A stretch of DNA of 64,000 bases from CAYTZN01 sp964442495 (GCA_964442495.1 CAYTZN010000007.1:46948-110947); one strand, 5' to 3'. Positions 17,923-26,992 are shown, counted from the stretch's first letter. A program made the numbers and translations. Notes: generated by a model from the letters alone, not told the origin.

Positions 17923-17970
17923 TGCCAATTTTTTAAAAGTACCGTCTTTTCAAGTAGGCAAGTAGGGGAG

Positions 17971-17993
17971 TTTCAGGAGCATTGCTCCTGAAA
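17971..17993. other. Perfect hairpin between convergent dotA and dotB
   Basis: TTTCAGGAGC and GCTCCTGAAA form a 10-bp stem with a 3-nt loop in the 90-nt gap between the two convergent stops. No T run follows on either strand, so it may be a bidirectional transcript barrier or 3'-end stabiliser, not a classical terminator. Confidence 0.55.
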
Positions 17994-18012
17994 GATCAAG
18001 CCTAGCGACGTG

Positions 18013-19146
18013 TTACTGCTGATATTCTTTTGTGCCTGCAATGATTAATTTGTAAACGCGTTCGCTAATGATCCCTTGATTAAATTTTTCTTTCGCATCA
18101 AGAGTCATAAGTTGTCCTCGTTGACGAACGAGTTTACGTGTCGTTGTGGTGACATCGTTAGGATCTCCCTCTAGTAGAATATCTCGGGCTTGTTCATCAA
18201 ACACCAAGTATTCTCGAAGTGCTACACGCTTACCATCGACCGTGGGCACTAATTTTTGCCAAATACAGAGGCGAATGGTTTCTAAAATATCGATGGTTCG
18301 TCCTAAGCGCTCTTCACCTGAAAAGGACGTGACAAGTCGTCGCATTGTTTCTGCAACACCGGAAGTGTGTAATGTGGTATATACGGGATGTCCTGTGAGC
18401 GCTGCTTCAAGAGCGGCACTGATGGTTTCAGCATCACGACACTCACCGACCATGATTAGGCGAGGCTTTCTTCGTAAAGCGTTACGTACGCCTTCAGCAA
18501 AGGTAGGTAAATGACGGGGAATTTCGGATTGACTAACAATAGATGAAATGGTTTCAATTTCATCGTATACAAATTCAATAGGGGCTTCGTAGGTTAAAAC
18601 TTTACGGTTTGAGTCCTCTGTTTCAATAAGCTTGCGGATAATCGATGCTAAAAGGGTGGATTTTCCTGAGCCTGTTGCGCCGGTTATAAAAACAATTCCC
18701 TCTTGAGGTGCAATTGCTTCAAGAATATTATCAGGCAGTCCCATAGTTTCAAGCTTTGGGGGAGTGGTTGGTATGGTTCTAAACGTTATTTGAATGGCAT
18801 CATGACCGTCGACTAAACACGCAGTTGCGTTAACGCGGTATCGGTAACGTACTCCTCGATTGGGTCTGAACTCGTAATGCGTGTCAATGTCTTTACCAGA
18901 AAGTAACTGCGTAGTTGCATTTGGGCCATAAATAGCATTGATCAAGTCACCTAATTCAGTATTAGACAGCTTACGGTTGGTGATTTTGAGCAATACGCCA
19001 TAAACTTCAGCATAAATGGGTTCGTTGGTTTGGATTGTAATATCAGACGCGCTAAGTCTTTCTGCATGCTCAAGCACCCTATCCATAAAGACCGGTGTAA
19101 ATCGGGTGGGTTCATCCGGCATTAAATTGATGTGGGACGTGTTCAA
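18013..19146 (-). CDS. dotB: Dot/Icm ATPase DotB
   Basis: DotB is a hexameric PilT/VirB11-like AAA ATPase that docks on DotO and powers the type IVB apparatus. The Walker A GATGSGKST is at residues 156-164. The Walker B region is RLIMVGECRD near 229-238, and the His box follows (GHPVYTTLHT). At 377 residues it is exactly the L. pneumophila length. It is the last gene of dotD-dotC-dotB, with about 50 nt between dotC and dotB. Confidence 0.96.
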   Translation of the reverse strand: MNTSHINLMPDEPTRFTPVFMDRVLEHAERLSASDITIQTNEPIYAEVYGVLLKITNRKLSNTELGDLINAIYGPNATTQLLSGKDIDTHYEFRPNRGVRYRYRVNATACLVDGHDAIQITFRTIPTTPPKLETMGLPDNILEAIAPQEGIVFITGATGSGKSTLLASIIRKLIETEDSNRKVLTYEAPIEFVYDEIETISSIVSQSEIPRHLPTFAEGVRNALRRKPRLIMVGECRDAETISAALEAALTGHPVYTTLHTSGVAETMRRLVTSFSGEERLGRTIDILETIRLCIWQKLVPTVDGKRVALREYLVFDEQARDILLEGDPNDVTTTTRKLVRQRGQLMTLDAKEKFNQGIISERVYKLIIAGTKEYQQ

Positions 19147-19198
19147 TCAAGCCTCCTGAGCATTCTTATATTTGATAAAACATGAACAATATTAGCGG

Positions 19199-20113
19199 TT
19201 AACTAACCGGGGTGATGACCGGCTGCCAAGATTTGTCCGAAATCATTATCTTTGTGGATTTCACCATTTTTTCCATGTTTCTAAATTGTTCAATTGCATC
19301 TTCATCTTTGGCTACAGCAGCTCGCCATTCATTACTGTTTACGTTTAAAGCAGGAAGTGCAGTAATACGCAATACTCTGTCGTCAATATGAATTTCACCG
19401 CCATCGCCAGTCACCCCAAGATCGGTATTGGAAACAAACGGTGGGGAGACCATGTTCATTGCGAGTAATTTTCGATATAAAATCATCCCTGCAAAATCTT
19501 CTTTAATTCGAGCAATGCTTTCTTCAAGAATCGTGTTCGCTTGTTCAACGCCATTTTTCCAGCCTTTTTTAATGTAACATCGCCAGATTTTGCGCTCAGC
19601 TTTGGTTTTTGGCAGCAAAGTTGCGTGGGGATACTCAGGTTTTTTGTAGTCCATCCATAAGTATTGGCGCCAGTTTGGCGGGGTGGTAATAAATCGGGCT
19701 TGCTTCGATACTTTATACGTGCGGTCAGATATACGTATGGTTTGTGCATCTGCTAAATTTAGGGTGTTCCGACCCTCTAATAAGACTGGGGGTAAAATAT
19801 TGTGCTCAAGGGTGAGTGCGTTAAAATCATAAATAGCATCAAGATTGCGTGCTTGTTTTACCAGTTGGTCATCAACATATTTAGCTCGCCAGGCTAGAGC
19901 AGATTGCGCGCCTAGGCTCAAAGCAGTTTCTTTTAATGCCATTTCTCTTATTTTACCCATGGCGGGCATGCGGTTTGCTCTTCCACCGGTTGTGCTTGCC
20001 ATTGCTTCAAGGCCTGCAAGTGAGCTCGTGTCTCCCACTTGATGGTTTGATGAACAACCAGCAATGATAAATGCAGCTATGAGGACAATAATACTAGGAA
20101 TAAATTTTAGCAT
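19199..20113 (-). CDS. dotC: Dot/Icm outer-membrane lipoprotein DotC
   Basis: DotC is a lipoprotein that, with DotD, brings DotH to the outer membrane and builds the core complex. The signal peptide ends in the lipobox IIAGC. Conserved stretches include the GRANRMPAMGKIREMALKET segment and FITTPPNWRQYLWMDYKKP. The frame opens at TTG 20128, but ATG 20113 gives a normal lipoprotein signal and is preferred. It overlaps the 3' end of dotD by 20 nt. Confidence 0.94.
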   Translation of the reverse strand: MLKFIPSIIVLIAAFIIAGCSSNHQVGDTSSLAGLEAMASTTGGRANRMPAMGKIREMALKETALSLGAQSALAWRAKYVDDQLVKQARNLDAIYDFNALTLEHNILPPVLLEGRNTLNLADAQTIRISDRTYKVSKQARFITTPPNWRQYLWMDYKKPEYPHATLLPKTKAERKIWRCYIKKGWKNGVEQANTILEESIARIKEDFAGMILYRKLLAMNMVSPPFVSNTDLGVTGDGGEIHIDDRVLRITALPALNVNSNEWRAAVAKDEDAIEQFRNMEKMVKSTKIMISDKSWQPVITPVS

Positions 20114-20576
20114 AGCGCAATTCAACAACCTGACTGTTAGGATAAACGTGGATATATGCCCTTTTTCCGGCTTGGTAATCTATGTCTCGTAAAATTTCTG
20201 CCAAACTTTCATCGTTAATATCGAGACTGATTAAAACAGGAATAGCCGGCTCTTTACCAATAACGCGTAAGCGAAAATGGGCCGCTTTTGCAATCCGCGC
20301 AGTAAGTTCAGCGATAGGGCCTGACCAATCAACGGAGGCACGCGCTTGCAAATTATAGGTATTGGGGATGGTTAATGTATTGTCTTTATTTGGTGGTGTA
20401 ACCACTTTTTCAATACGCACCATTTGTTGCATGGAGTCACTAACGGAGTTAGCCGCTTCAGCAAGTTTTATACTAGCGTCATCGCTCGGGCGATTATAGG
20501 GTGGTTTTCTATAAGTGCCCGTACATCCCGTAAGAAGTGTTGAGGCTAAGAAAAGAATGAGAAACGTTTTGTTCAT
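20094..20576 (-). CDS. dotD: Dot/Icm outer-membrane lipoprotein DotD
   Basis: DotD is a small lipoprotein with a secretin N0-like domain and is part of the outer-membrane core with DotC and DotH. The lipobox is LLTGC. The C-terminal region (ELTARIAKAAHFRLRVIGKEP and ILRDIDYQAGKRAYIHVYPN) fits the N0-like fold. At 160 residues it is the usual length. It is the first gene of dotDCB and has a good promoter candidate upstream. Confidence 0.95.
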   Translation of the reverse strand: MNKTFLILFLASTLLTGCTGTYRKPPYNRPSDDASIKLAEAANSVSDSMQQMVRIEKVVTPPNKDNTLTIPNTYNLQARASVDWSGPIAELTARIAKAAHFRLRVIGKEPAIPVLISLDINDESLAEILRDIDYQAGKRAYIHVYPNSQVVELRYAKIYS

Positions 20577-20609
20577 CTATTCCGATATGAATCTGATGGG
20601 ATTGCCTTG

Positions 20610-20638
20610 ATTGAAACAGGAGGCTGACAGCTTGTCAA
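20610..20638 (-). promoter_or_regulatory. dotDCB promoter with overlapping palindrome
   Basis: On the minus strand a perfect -35 TTGACA (20638-20633) is followed after 17 nt by TTCAAT (20615-20610), which fits a sigma-70 promoter about 34 nt from the dotD start. The palindrome TGACA-N3-TGTCA at 20625-20637 covers the -35 hexamer and the start of the spacer, an operator-like position. Confidence 0.55.
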
Positions 20639-20762
20639 GCAGATGCGTGGTAATTCCTAGCGACGTTTTATTAAAAAAAAATTTATTTCAATGTCTTTCT
20701 TGTAAAAAGGTGTTAGCGCTGAGGACGGGCCTTGATTTTTTTAGAGAGGTCATACTTCCTGA

Positions 20763-20791
20763 TTGACATGATAATAAAAAATAAATAGATT
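20763..20791 (+). promoter_or_regulatory. Sigma-70 promoter of the two-TM protein gene
   Basis: A perfect TTGACA at 20763-20768 is separated by 17 nt from TAGATT at 20786-20791. An AAAGGGAG ribosome binding site follows at 20801-20808, just before the ATG at 20815. The segment upstream is AT-rich with a run of nine A bases. Confidence 0.6.
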
Positions 20792-20814
20792 GTTCATTTT
20801 CAAAGGGAGTTGTT

Positions 20815-22053
20815 ATGCCAGGTTTTTTTTCATCTAACAAAAGAGCTCTTATTCTAGAGCACCCTAAAACAGTTGCTTTGGTTGCTTGGGGCGCGAGCAC
20901 TTTTTTGTTGTTGCTTCCAGTTTGTATACAGTTATCCTCTTTGGCAAGCAGAAAAGGTAGTGCTAAAGACTCTCTTAATGAGTCAGAACAAAATTATGAT
21001 GAGGCTCTAAAAAATTTAACCACAGCTAATGCTAATCTTATAGAAGCACAGCAGCGACTGGTTGATTTAGATTGTGTTATGAAAAATTATAGACGTTTTA
21101 ATGACCGTTTGATTGATTTTCAACAGACGTTGGATGATGCCGTTGAAAGTACATCTTTGGATAGATTAAAATTAATTTGGGATGTTAATTTTGTGGCTGA
21201 TACCACTACTCATGATGAGCGTATCGATCAAAAAAGTTGGTCCGAGTCAATACTGAAGTATGAGTATTATTACGGCAGGCATGGTAGTAGCGTATGTGGC
21301 AAAGCCAGTTCTTTTTGTTATGCATGGAACTGGCACAGAGTGACTGAAACACACCACTATGTTCAAGTTACTAGAATTGAAAATCAATATAAAAGCATCG
21401 TCAATGGGAATGGTTTTAGTATTGAACCACTTAATTGTGGTTATTATTCACGGGAACTTCAAATAACACCAGAGACCTATATGGTTTCTCAAAGCACACC
21501 TATTACATCCGGGAGTCGTCTATCGGGAGCTGTTTTTGTTGATTTTACTCGGCAGTATGGGTCTCGTATTGCTGAATACCTGCGCCTTGACGAGCTGCGA
21601 AGCACCACAATGGCTCTTGTGAGCCGTGAGGCAACAAGAGCGTTTGCCGCAAATGAACTAGCAACCGAACTTTATAAATACCTTGCCGCTTCCATTGCGA
21701 CATTTAATATCACTAAAAATTATTCTCAAATGCAGCAACAAATTAACAACACGGTTCCGGGCTTGATAGGCATGTTTCATCAAGCAAATGTAACGGCACA
21801 AGAAAAAGAGTTGGTATTGGCTCAAAATCAACAAACATTTGATGGTGTGGATGCGGATTATAAAGCCGGACTTTCACTGTGGTTACCATTGCTTTTGTTG
21901 ATACCTAGTGCACTAGCATTGTTAACTTTTTTTGTAATACACCATTTCAAGAAAATTGAAAAATCGGTGACAACATCTGACAATATTACAGAACTCCAAG
22001 AGGTTCATACCATAGGTGGCTCAGAAACAATGGTGTCTAGTAGCTCTATTTAA
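20815..22053 (+). CDS. Unrecognised two-TM protein with large inter-TM domain
   Basis: This 412-residue protein is not one I recognise. TM1 lies near residues 18-42 (VALVAWGASTFLLLLPVCIQL). A coiled-coil-like Gln/Asn/Glu-rich segment follows near 53-75, and then a domain with Tyr-rich and Cys-containing stretches (SVCGKASSFCYAWNW). A Gln-rich helical part precedes TM2 near 354-375 (LWLPLLLLIPSALALLTFFVI), and the tail is polar, ending VSSSSI. Two TMs around a domain of about 310 residues would put that domain in the periplasm, or in a host compartment if the protein is secreted. It is divergent from dotDCB with its own strong promoter. A Dot/Icm substrate or accessory protein is possible but unproven. 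Confidence 0.8.
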   Translation: MPGFFSSNKRALILEHPKTVALVAWGASTFLLLLPVCIQLSSLASRKGSAKDSLNESEQNYDEALKNLTTANANLIEAQQRLVDLDCVMKNYRRFNDRLIDFQQTLDDAVESTSLDRLKLIWDVNFVADTTTHDERIDQKSWSESILKYEYYYGRHGSSVCGKASSFCYAWNWHRVTETHHYVQVTRIENQYKSIVNGNGFSIEPLNCGYYSRELQITPETYMVSQSTPITSGSRLSGAVFVDFTRQYGSRIAEYLRLDELRSTTMALVSREATRAFAANELATELYKYLAASIATFNITKNYSQMQQQINNTVPGLIGMFHQANVTAQEKELVLAQNQQTFDGVDADYKAGLSLWLPLLLLIPSALALLTFFVIHHFKKIEKSVTTSDNITELQEVHTIGGSETMVSSSSI

Positions 22054-22595
22054 CGCTTCATGTATAAACTATAAACGATTTGCCCTGCTCGATTTGATTT
22101 GAGTTGTTGCCAAATGGATTCATCCATAGCGATTTCTTGTGAAGATTCAATATAGAGTAAGCCTCCTTTTTTTAATAAGGGAGCGTGGGCAAGAATGTTT
22201 ATGCAGATGGAATGATAGTTACTGGCAAATGGCGGGTCTAAAAAGACAATGTCAAATTGCTCTTTTGTTTGTTCTAAAAATTTACAAGTTTCTACGTTCT
22301 TTACGTTTAACTTAGGCGAGTTAAACGATGTGACTTGTTTTTGTAACTGCTGATAAGCGCTAGGGTTTTGTTCGAGGAGGAGCACTTGAGCAGCGCCTCG
22401 CGAGTAAGCCTCGAAACCAAGCGCGCCACTGCCTGCAAAAGCATCAAGACATAAAGCATCACGAATATTATGCATTAACCAATTGAATAATGTTTCGCGC
22501 ACTCTATCTGGTGTGGGGCGAAGCCCCTCCACGCTCGGAAAGTGCAATTTTTTTCCTCTAAATTGTCCGCCAATAATTCGAATGGTTTGTTTCAC
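22050..22595 (-). CDS. rsmD: 16S rRNA (guanine966-N2)-methyltransferase
   Basis: RsmD methylates G966 of 16S rRNA during 30S assembly. The N-terminal IRIIGGQFRGKKLHFP and RPTPDRVRETLFNWL are diagnostic. The SAM site is CLDAFAGSGALGFEA, and the catalytic NPPY-type motif appears as FLDPPF. At 181 residues it is the normal length. It follows the M16 peptidase pair directly and overlaps the stop of the convergent two-TM gene by 4 nt. Confidence 0.94.
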   Translation of the reverse strand: MKQTIRIIGGQFRGKKLHFPSVEGLRPTPDRVRETLFNWLMHNIRDALCLDAFAGSGALGFEAYSRGAAQVLLLEQNPSAYQQLQKQVTSFNSPKLNVKNVETCKFLEQTKEQFDIVFLDPPFASNYHSICINILAHAPLLKKGGLLYIESSQEIAMDESIWQQLKSNRAGQIVYSLYMKR

Positions 22596-23918
22596 TTAAG
22601 CTTTTCCTACGATAACTTGTAATAATGTATTGGGTTGAATTTTTTGTTGAAATGCTAACTTTATATCTTGGTTAGTCACTACATTGACATTATCAATGTA
22701 TGTTGCTAGAAAATTTTCAGGCAAACGGTAAAAGGCAATTTTCAATAACATATTAGCAATGCTGCGATTGCTGGCTAATGATAGTGGAAAGCTACCGGTT
22801 AAATATTGTTTGGCGGCAAGCAGCTCTTTTTCATCAGGCCCTTTGTTAACAAAGGCGGCAAGCGTTTCCTTCGTAAGGGCTAAAGACGTTTTTGTTTGGC
22901 TATTTTGGGTAGACCAACCGATGATGAACGTTCCATTGCTGGGCATTGGTGAAAACTGACTTGAAACACCATAGGTTAGCCCTCTTTTTTCACGCAGTTC
23001 AAGGGCTAATTGCGAGACGAGTGAACCCCCGCCTAAAATATAATTCCCGACCATTAAGGGAAAGTAGAGGGGGTCGTTATGAGCGATGCCTATTTGCCCT
23101 AGTCGCAACACCGTTTGAGCAGAGGGAAAAGGTACTTCTACATCCATTGATTGTGTTAATTGAGGTGCTTTAGATATGCTTGCCGCTTTCTGACCGGGGC
23201 TTAGGTCTTTCATTAGGTTCTCGGTAAGTTGTCGAGCCATGGTTTCATCAATGGCACCCACAAGCACAATAACGGCATTGTTGCTTACCAAATACTGTTG
23301 GTAAAAATGACGTACTTGCGAAAGTGTTAAGGCCTCTACGGTCGTTTTATTGCCTTGAATGGGGTGGGCATACGGGTGTTCTTTATAAAGGGCCTGGAAA
23401 AAGGTTTGATTGGCTACTTCCTCGGGCATTTCTTGTTTTTGTGCAATGGCCATTAGTTGTTGATTTTTTTCCCTTAGAAATGCTTTTTCAGGGAAGTCTG
23501 GGTGGGCAATAATTTGTGCATAAATATCACACGCTTTTTTGAGCGCAGAGGGTGATGTTAATGTTCGTAAATTTAATACAATCATGTCTTGATTGGCTTC
23601 TTCCTCATATTGGGCACCTGTTGTGGCCAAAGACTCACTAATAGTGGTTGCATTAAGGCCTTGGTTGCCTTGGTTCAGTAAACGCCCCGTCAGGGCACTG
23701 AGTCCAAATAGTTCCCCGTCGTAGGCTGAGCCCGCTGCAAATGCAATGCTAATATCAAGCATGGGTACTTCCATGGCTTGATAAAAAATCACTTGAGCAC
23801 CACCGCTTGTTTGCCAGCGTTTGGTTTCAAAAGGTTTTGCAGCCATTGTCGGTGTGATCATTAAAAACAGTAATGTTATCGGCAGGAGCTTTTTATAAAG
23901 ACGTTGTGTTCGTGTCAT
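22596..23918 (-). CDS. M16 peptidase-like protein lacking the zinc site (non-catalytic partner)
   Basis: This is an exported pitrilysin-fold protein with a signal peptide (LLPITLLFLMITPTMAA). It aligns in layout with its upstream neighbour but lacks HxxEH: the corresponding stretch is GLSALTGRLLNQGNQGLNA. The C-terminal R/Y pair that shapes the active site in M16B enzymes is present (LREKRGLTYGVSSQF). Such active/inactive pairs form heterodimers in related bacteria. Its start overlaps the upstream stop by 4 nt, indicating coupled expression. The substrate is unknown. Confidence 0.88.
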   Translation of the reverse strand: MTRTQRLYKKLLPITLLFLMITPTMAAKPFETKRWQTSGGAQVIFYQAMEVPMLDISIAFAAGSAYDGELFGLSALTGRLLNQGNQGLNATTISESLATTGAQYEEEANQDMIVLNLRTLTSPSALKKACDIYAQIIAHPDFPEKAFLREKNQQLMAIAQKQEMPEEVANQTFFQALYKEHPYAHPIQGNKTTVEALTLSQVRHFYQQYLVSNNAVIVLVGAIDETMARQLTENLMKDLSPGQKAASISKAPQLTQSMDVEVPFPSAQTVLRLGQIGIAHNDPLYFPLMVGNYILGGGSLVSQLALELREKRGLTYGVSSQFSPMPSNGTFIIGWSTQNSQTKTSLALTKETLAAFVNKGPDEKELLAAKQYLTGSFPLSLASNRSIANMLLKIAFYRLPENFLATYIDNVNVVTNQDIKLAFQQKIQPNTLLQVIVGKA

Positions 23919-25255
23919 TGGGTTACCTCGGTTTTTGAAGGTATTAATTGTGCTTCAGTCATGTCGTTGTCTTGAAAATAGCGTTGAGCCACTGTTTGAA
24001 TGTCCTTTGCAGTGACACTATTGATTCTATCCACATACTTCTCTGCCGTTTGCCAACCAATGCCCACGGTTTCGAGCATTCCCATTTCCATTGCTTGGCC
24101 AAAAATAGAGTCTCTCTCAAATGTTTTTTGTGCAATGATCTGGGTTTTGATACGTTGTAGTTCGTCTTCATTGAGGGGCTCGTTTTGTAGACGTTTTAAT
24201 TCGGTGAGAATACCTTGTTTTAAATCCTCCACACGATGAGATTGGTTCGGTGTGCCATATAGCACAAATTGTGTCTGATATCGTGCGTATAAATTGTAAA
24301 AAACATCCACACTACTGGCCAGTTGTTTTGTGCGTATCAGTTCTTTACTAAAGCGTCCTGAATCTCCAGCATCAAGAATGCCCGCAATAATTTCTAAAGC
24401 ATAGGGCTCCAGGATATCTTTGGCGCTTACCGTTTTCACGGTAGGAACAGTAAATCCTAGCATGAGCATAGGCAGCTCAGCGTGAGCATGAACCTCCACA
24501 AATTTTTTCCCTAAGCGGGGTGGTTCAGATTGCGCTTTACGTTCGATAAGAGGGTGTGCATTTAAGGTGCCAAAGTGGTTTTTTGCTAGTGCATAAACGT
24601 TTTTACTGTCAACATCCCCGATGACCACTAGTGTTGCGTTGTTGGGGGTATAAAAACGGCCATACCAGGCTTTTGCATCAGCAACGTTCATTTGTTGAAG
24701 GTCGCTCATCCAGCCAATGACGGGGTGGTGGTAGGGGGATGCCAAATGGGCTGTCGCTAAAAATCGTTCAAACGTCAATGCTTGTGGATTGTCATCGGTT
24801 CGGTTGCGCCGTTCTTCTTGAATAACTTTTATTTCTCGGCCAAACTCGTCTTTATCCAATAATAAATGTTGCATGCGATCGGCTTCAAGCTTAAAGCTCA
24901 TTTCTAAATTTTGTGCCGCAATTTTTTCGAAATAGGCTGTATAATCGTTATTTGTAAAGGCATTGTCTTGTCCACCAAGGCTCGCGATGGTTTTAGAAAA
25001 CATGCCCACAGGATAGAGCGGAGTGCCTTTGAACATTAAATGCTCTAGGGCGTGTGAAACCCCTGTGATCCCGCCCGGCTCATCGGCTGAGCCTACGTTG
25101 TACCACACCATTGTGATCGCAACGGGGGCTCGATGATCTTCCTTCACAAGTATTTTTAGGCCATTATCTAAGGTAAACTGCTGCACCTGACTGAACGTTT
25201 GGCAGGAAAGCAGTGCTAATAATGCTATTAACACAGGGCGCATGGCGTACCTCAA
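23915..25255 (-). CDS. M16 family zinc metallopeptidase (active subunit)
   Basis: This periplasmic pitrilysin-type protease has a signal peptide and the inverted zinc motif HALEH at residues 68-72 with a downstream Glu in IKVIQEERRNR. It forms the catalytic half of a pair with the next gene. ATG 25243 is an alternative start, four codons in. The pair lies between ftsY (divergent) and rsmD (same strand). Legionellales commonly carry such pairs in this position, but I know of no defined substrate. Confidence 0.92.
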   Translation of the reverse strand: MRYAMRPVLIALLALLSCQTFSQVQQFTLDNGLKILVKEDHRAPVAITMVWYNVGSADEPGGITGVSHALEHLMFKGTPLYPVGMFSKTIASLGGQDNAFTNNDYTAYFEKIAAQNLEMSFKLEADRMQHLLLDKDEFGREIKVIQEERRNRTDDNPQALTFERFLATAHLASPYHHPVIGWMSDLQQMNVADAKAWYGRFYTPNNATLVVIGDVDSKNVYALAKNHFGTLNAHPLIERKAQSEPPRLGKKFVEVHAHAELPMLMLGFTVPTVKTVSAKDILEPYALEIIAGILDAGDSGRFSKELIRTKQLASSVDVFYNLYARYQTQFVLYGTPNQSHRVEDLKQGILTELKRLQNEPLNEDELQRIKTQIIAQKTFERDSIFGQAMEMGMLETVGIGWQTAEKYVDRINSVTAKDIQTVAQRYFQDNDMTEAQLIPSKTEVTQ

Positions 25256-25302
25256 TGAGAAAAAAATGATAGAATTTCACATTTCAATGGCTTTGTATAC
25301 TT

Positions 25303-26355
25303 ATGATTAAATGGTTTAAACGAAATCAGACGCCCGAGGCGTCCGAAACAGTCGCACATGCGCTGCCTGAATCTGTGAGCAGTGACGAGGTCAGTCAAAC
25401 GCTTTTGGCGGATAATATGGATAATCAAGGCGTTTTGGCGCGATTTAAAAAAGGGTTGAGTAAAACCCGTCTTCAGCTCGGTGAAGGTATTGGCCGGCTT
25501 TTGCTTGGTAAAAAAGAAATTGATGCCTCTTTGCTTCTGAAATTGGAAGAGTTGTTGTTAGGGGCTGATTTAGGCATTGATACCACAAACACTATTTTGC
25601 AGCAATTAAGCCAAGGGCTCGAGCGAAAAGCGTTAGGGCAGGATGATGCCGTTTTTGTAGCATTAAAAGATCGTTTGCAAGAGATGCTAAAGCTGAGTGA
25701 TGCACCTATGGCCTTGGCTACACCTCAAAACACACCTTTTGTTATTCTTATGGTAGGGGTGAATGGCGCTGGAAAAACAACCACCATTGGAAAGCTCGCA
25801 AAGCTTTATCAACAACAAGGCAAAAAAGTAATGCTTGCTGCAGGAGACACGTTTCGTGCAGCAGCGGTTGAGCAATTGCAGGCTTGGGGTGAGCGTAATC
25901 AGATTCCCGTTATTGCTCAGCACACAGGTGCTGACACGGCGTCTGTTATTTTTGATGCGTTTCAGGCGGCCAAAGCGCGTGGGGTTGATGTTCTGATTGC
26001 AGATACAGCGGGGCGTTTACACACACAACATAACCTGATGGATGAATTAAAAAAAGTGAAGCGCGTTCTTCAAAAGATTGACCCTCTTGCTCCTCATGAA
26101 GTGATGCTAGTTTTAGACGCAAGCCTTGGTCAAAATGCACTGAACCAGGCGCGTCAATTTAATCAAGTCATCGGTTTAACGGGAATCACGATGACAAAGC
26201 TTGATGGAACGGCAAAAGGTGGAATATTGTTTGCCATTGCTAATGAATTGAGGATACCATTTCGTTACCTTGGTATTGGTGAAGGGCTTGACGATTTGCG
26301 ACCTTTTGATGCCTCGCAATTTGTGAATGCAATATTTAATGATGATCAAATTTAA
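25303..26355 (+). CDS. ftsY: Signal recognition particle receptor FtsY
   Basis: FtsY is the SRP receptor GTPase that delivers ribosome-nascent chains to the translocon at the inner membrane. The NG domain is complete: P-loop GVNGAGKTT at residues 152-160, DTFRAAAVEQL, DTAGRL, TKLDGTAKGG and GIGEGLDDLRPF. The acidic A domain is very short compared with E. coli (350 residues in total), starting with a basic amphipathic MIKWFKRN. It leads the ftsY-ftsE-ftsX-rpoH set and overlaps ftsE by 17 nt. Confidence 0.96.
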   Translation: MIKWFKRNQTPEASETVAHALPESVSSDEVSQTLLADNMDNQGVLARFKKGLSKTRLQLGEGIGRLLLGKKEIDASLLLKLEELLLGADLGIDTTNTILQQLSQGLERKALGQDDAVFVALKDRLQEMLKLSDAPMALATPQNTPFVILMVGVNGAGKTTTIGKLAKLYQQQGKKVMLAAGDTFRAAAVEQLQAWGERNQIPVIAQHTGADTASVIFDAFQAAKARGVDVLIADTAGRLHTQHNLMDELKKVKRVLQKIDPLAPHEVMLVLDASLGQNALNQARQFNQVIGLTGITMTKLDGTAKGGILFAIANELRIPFRYLGIGEGLDDLRPFDASQFVNAIFNDDQI

Positions 26356-26992
26356 TCAGGTAAGTAAGCGGTACTCCGGTGGCTATGAAGCATTGAGTCA
26401 TGTCGATTTTTCTTTGGAAAAAGGTGAGATGGCCTTTCTTACCGGGCATTCTGGCGCGGGTAAAAGCACGTTATTAAAACTTATTGCAATGCTGGAGCGG
26501 CCTTCTGCGGGTCAAATCATCGTGAATGGTTTGCATCTAAACCAGCTTAAAAAAAGAGAAATAGCGAATTACCGTTCAAGCCTCGGCATTACCTTTCAAT
26601 CCCCAACGTTCATTAAAGATCGTACAGTATTTGATAACGTGGCTTTGCCTTTGCACATTCAGGGGGTCTCTTCGGTGATGCTTGCAAAGCGTGTTCATGC
26701 TGCATTGGATATGGTGGGGCTCTTGAGCAAGGAAAAAATGAAGCCTTACCACCTCTCTGGCGGTGAGCAACAGCGGTTAGGGATTGCCCGCGCGGTGGTT
26801 CATAAGCCTGCTATATTATTAGCCGATGAACCTACAGGCAATCTTGATCCTGCCTTGTCTGCTGAAGTAATGAAATTATTTACCCAATTTAACCAAGTGG
26901 GGGTTGCCGTTTTAATCGCGACCCATGACTTACCCTTGATTGCTAGCATGAAGCATCGGATCGTCATGTTAAAGGGGGGGCATGTATGTTAG
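26339..26992 (+). CDS. ftsE: Cell division ATP-binding protein FtsE
   Basis: FtsE is the ATPase of the FtsEX complex, which regulates periplasmic amidases at the divisome. Walker A is GHSGAGKSTLL, the signature is LSGGEQQRLGIARAV and Walker B is ILLADEPTG. The frame opens at 26327 inside ftsY. ATG 26339 or 26342 gives the normal N-terminus MIKFNQVSKRYSGG. The stop overlaps the ftsX start by 7 nt, and a G7 run at its end doubles as the ftsX ribosome binding site. Confidence 0.95.
   Translation: MMIKFNQVSKRYSGGYEALSHVDFSLEKGEMAFLTGHSGAGKSTLLKLIAMLERPSAGQIIVNGLHLNQLKKREIANYRSSLGITFQSPTFIKDRTVFDNVALPLHIQGVSSVMLAKRVHAALDMVGLLSKEKMKPYHLSGGEQQRLGIARAVVHKPAILLADEPTGNLDPALSAEVMKLFTQFNQVGVAVLIATHDLPLIASMKHRIVMLKGGHVC

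Noticed and set aside
17587..17928. Minus-strand Ser/Thr-rich frame opposite the end of dotA
   Set aside because: It is the antisense of the Gly/Ala/Lys-rich DotA tail, and its composition is a shadow of that coding bias.
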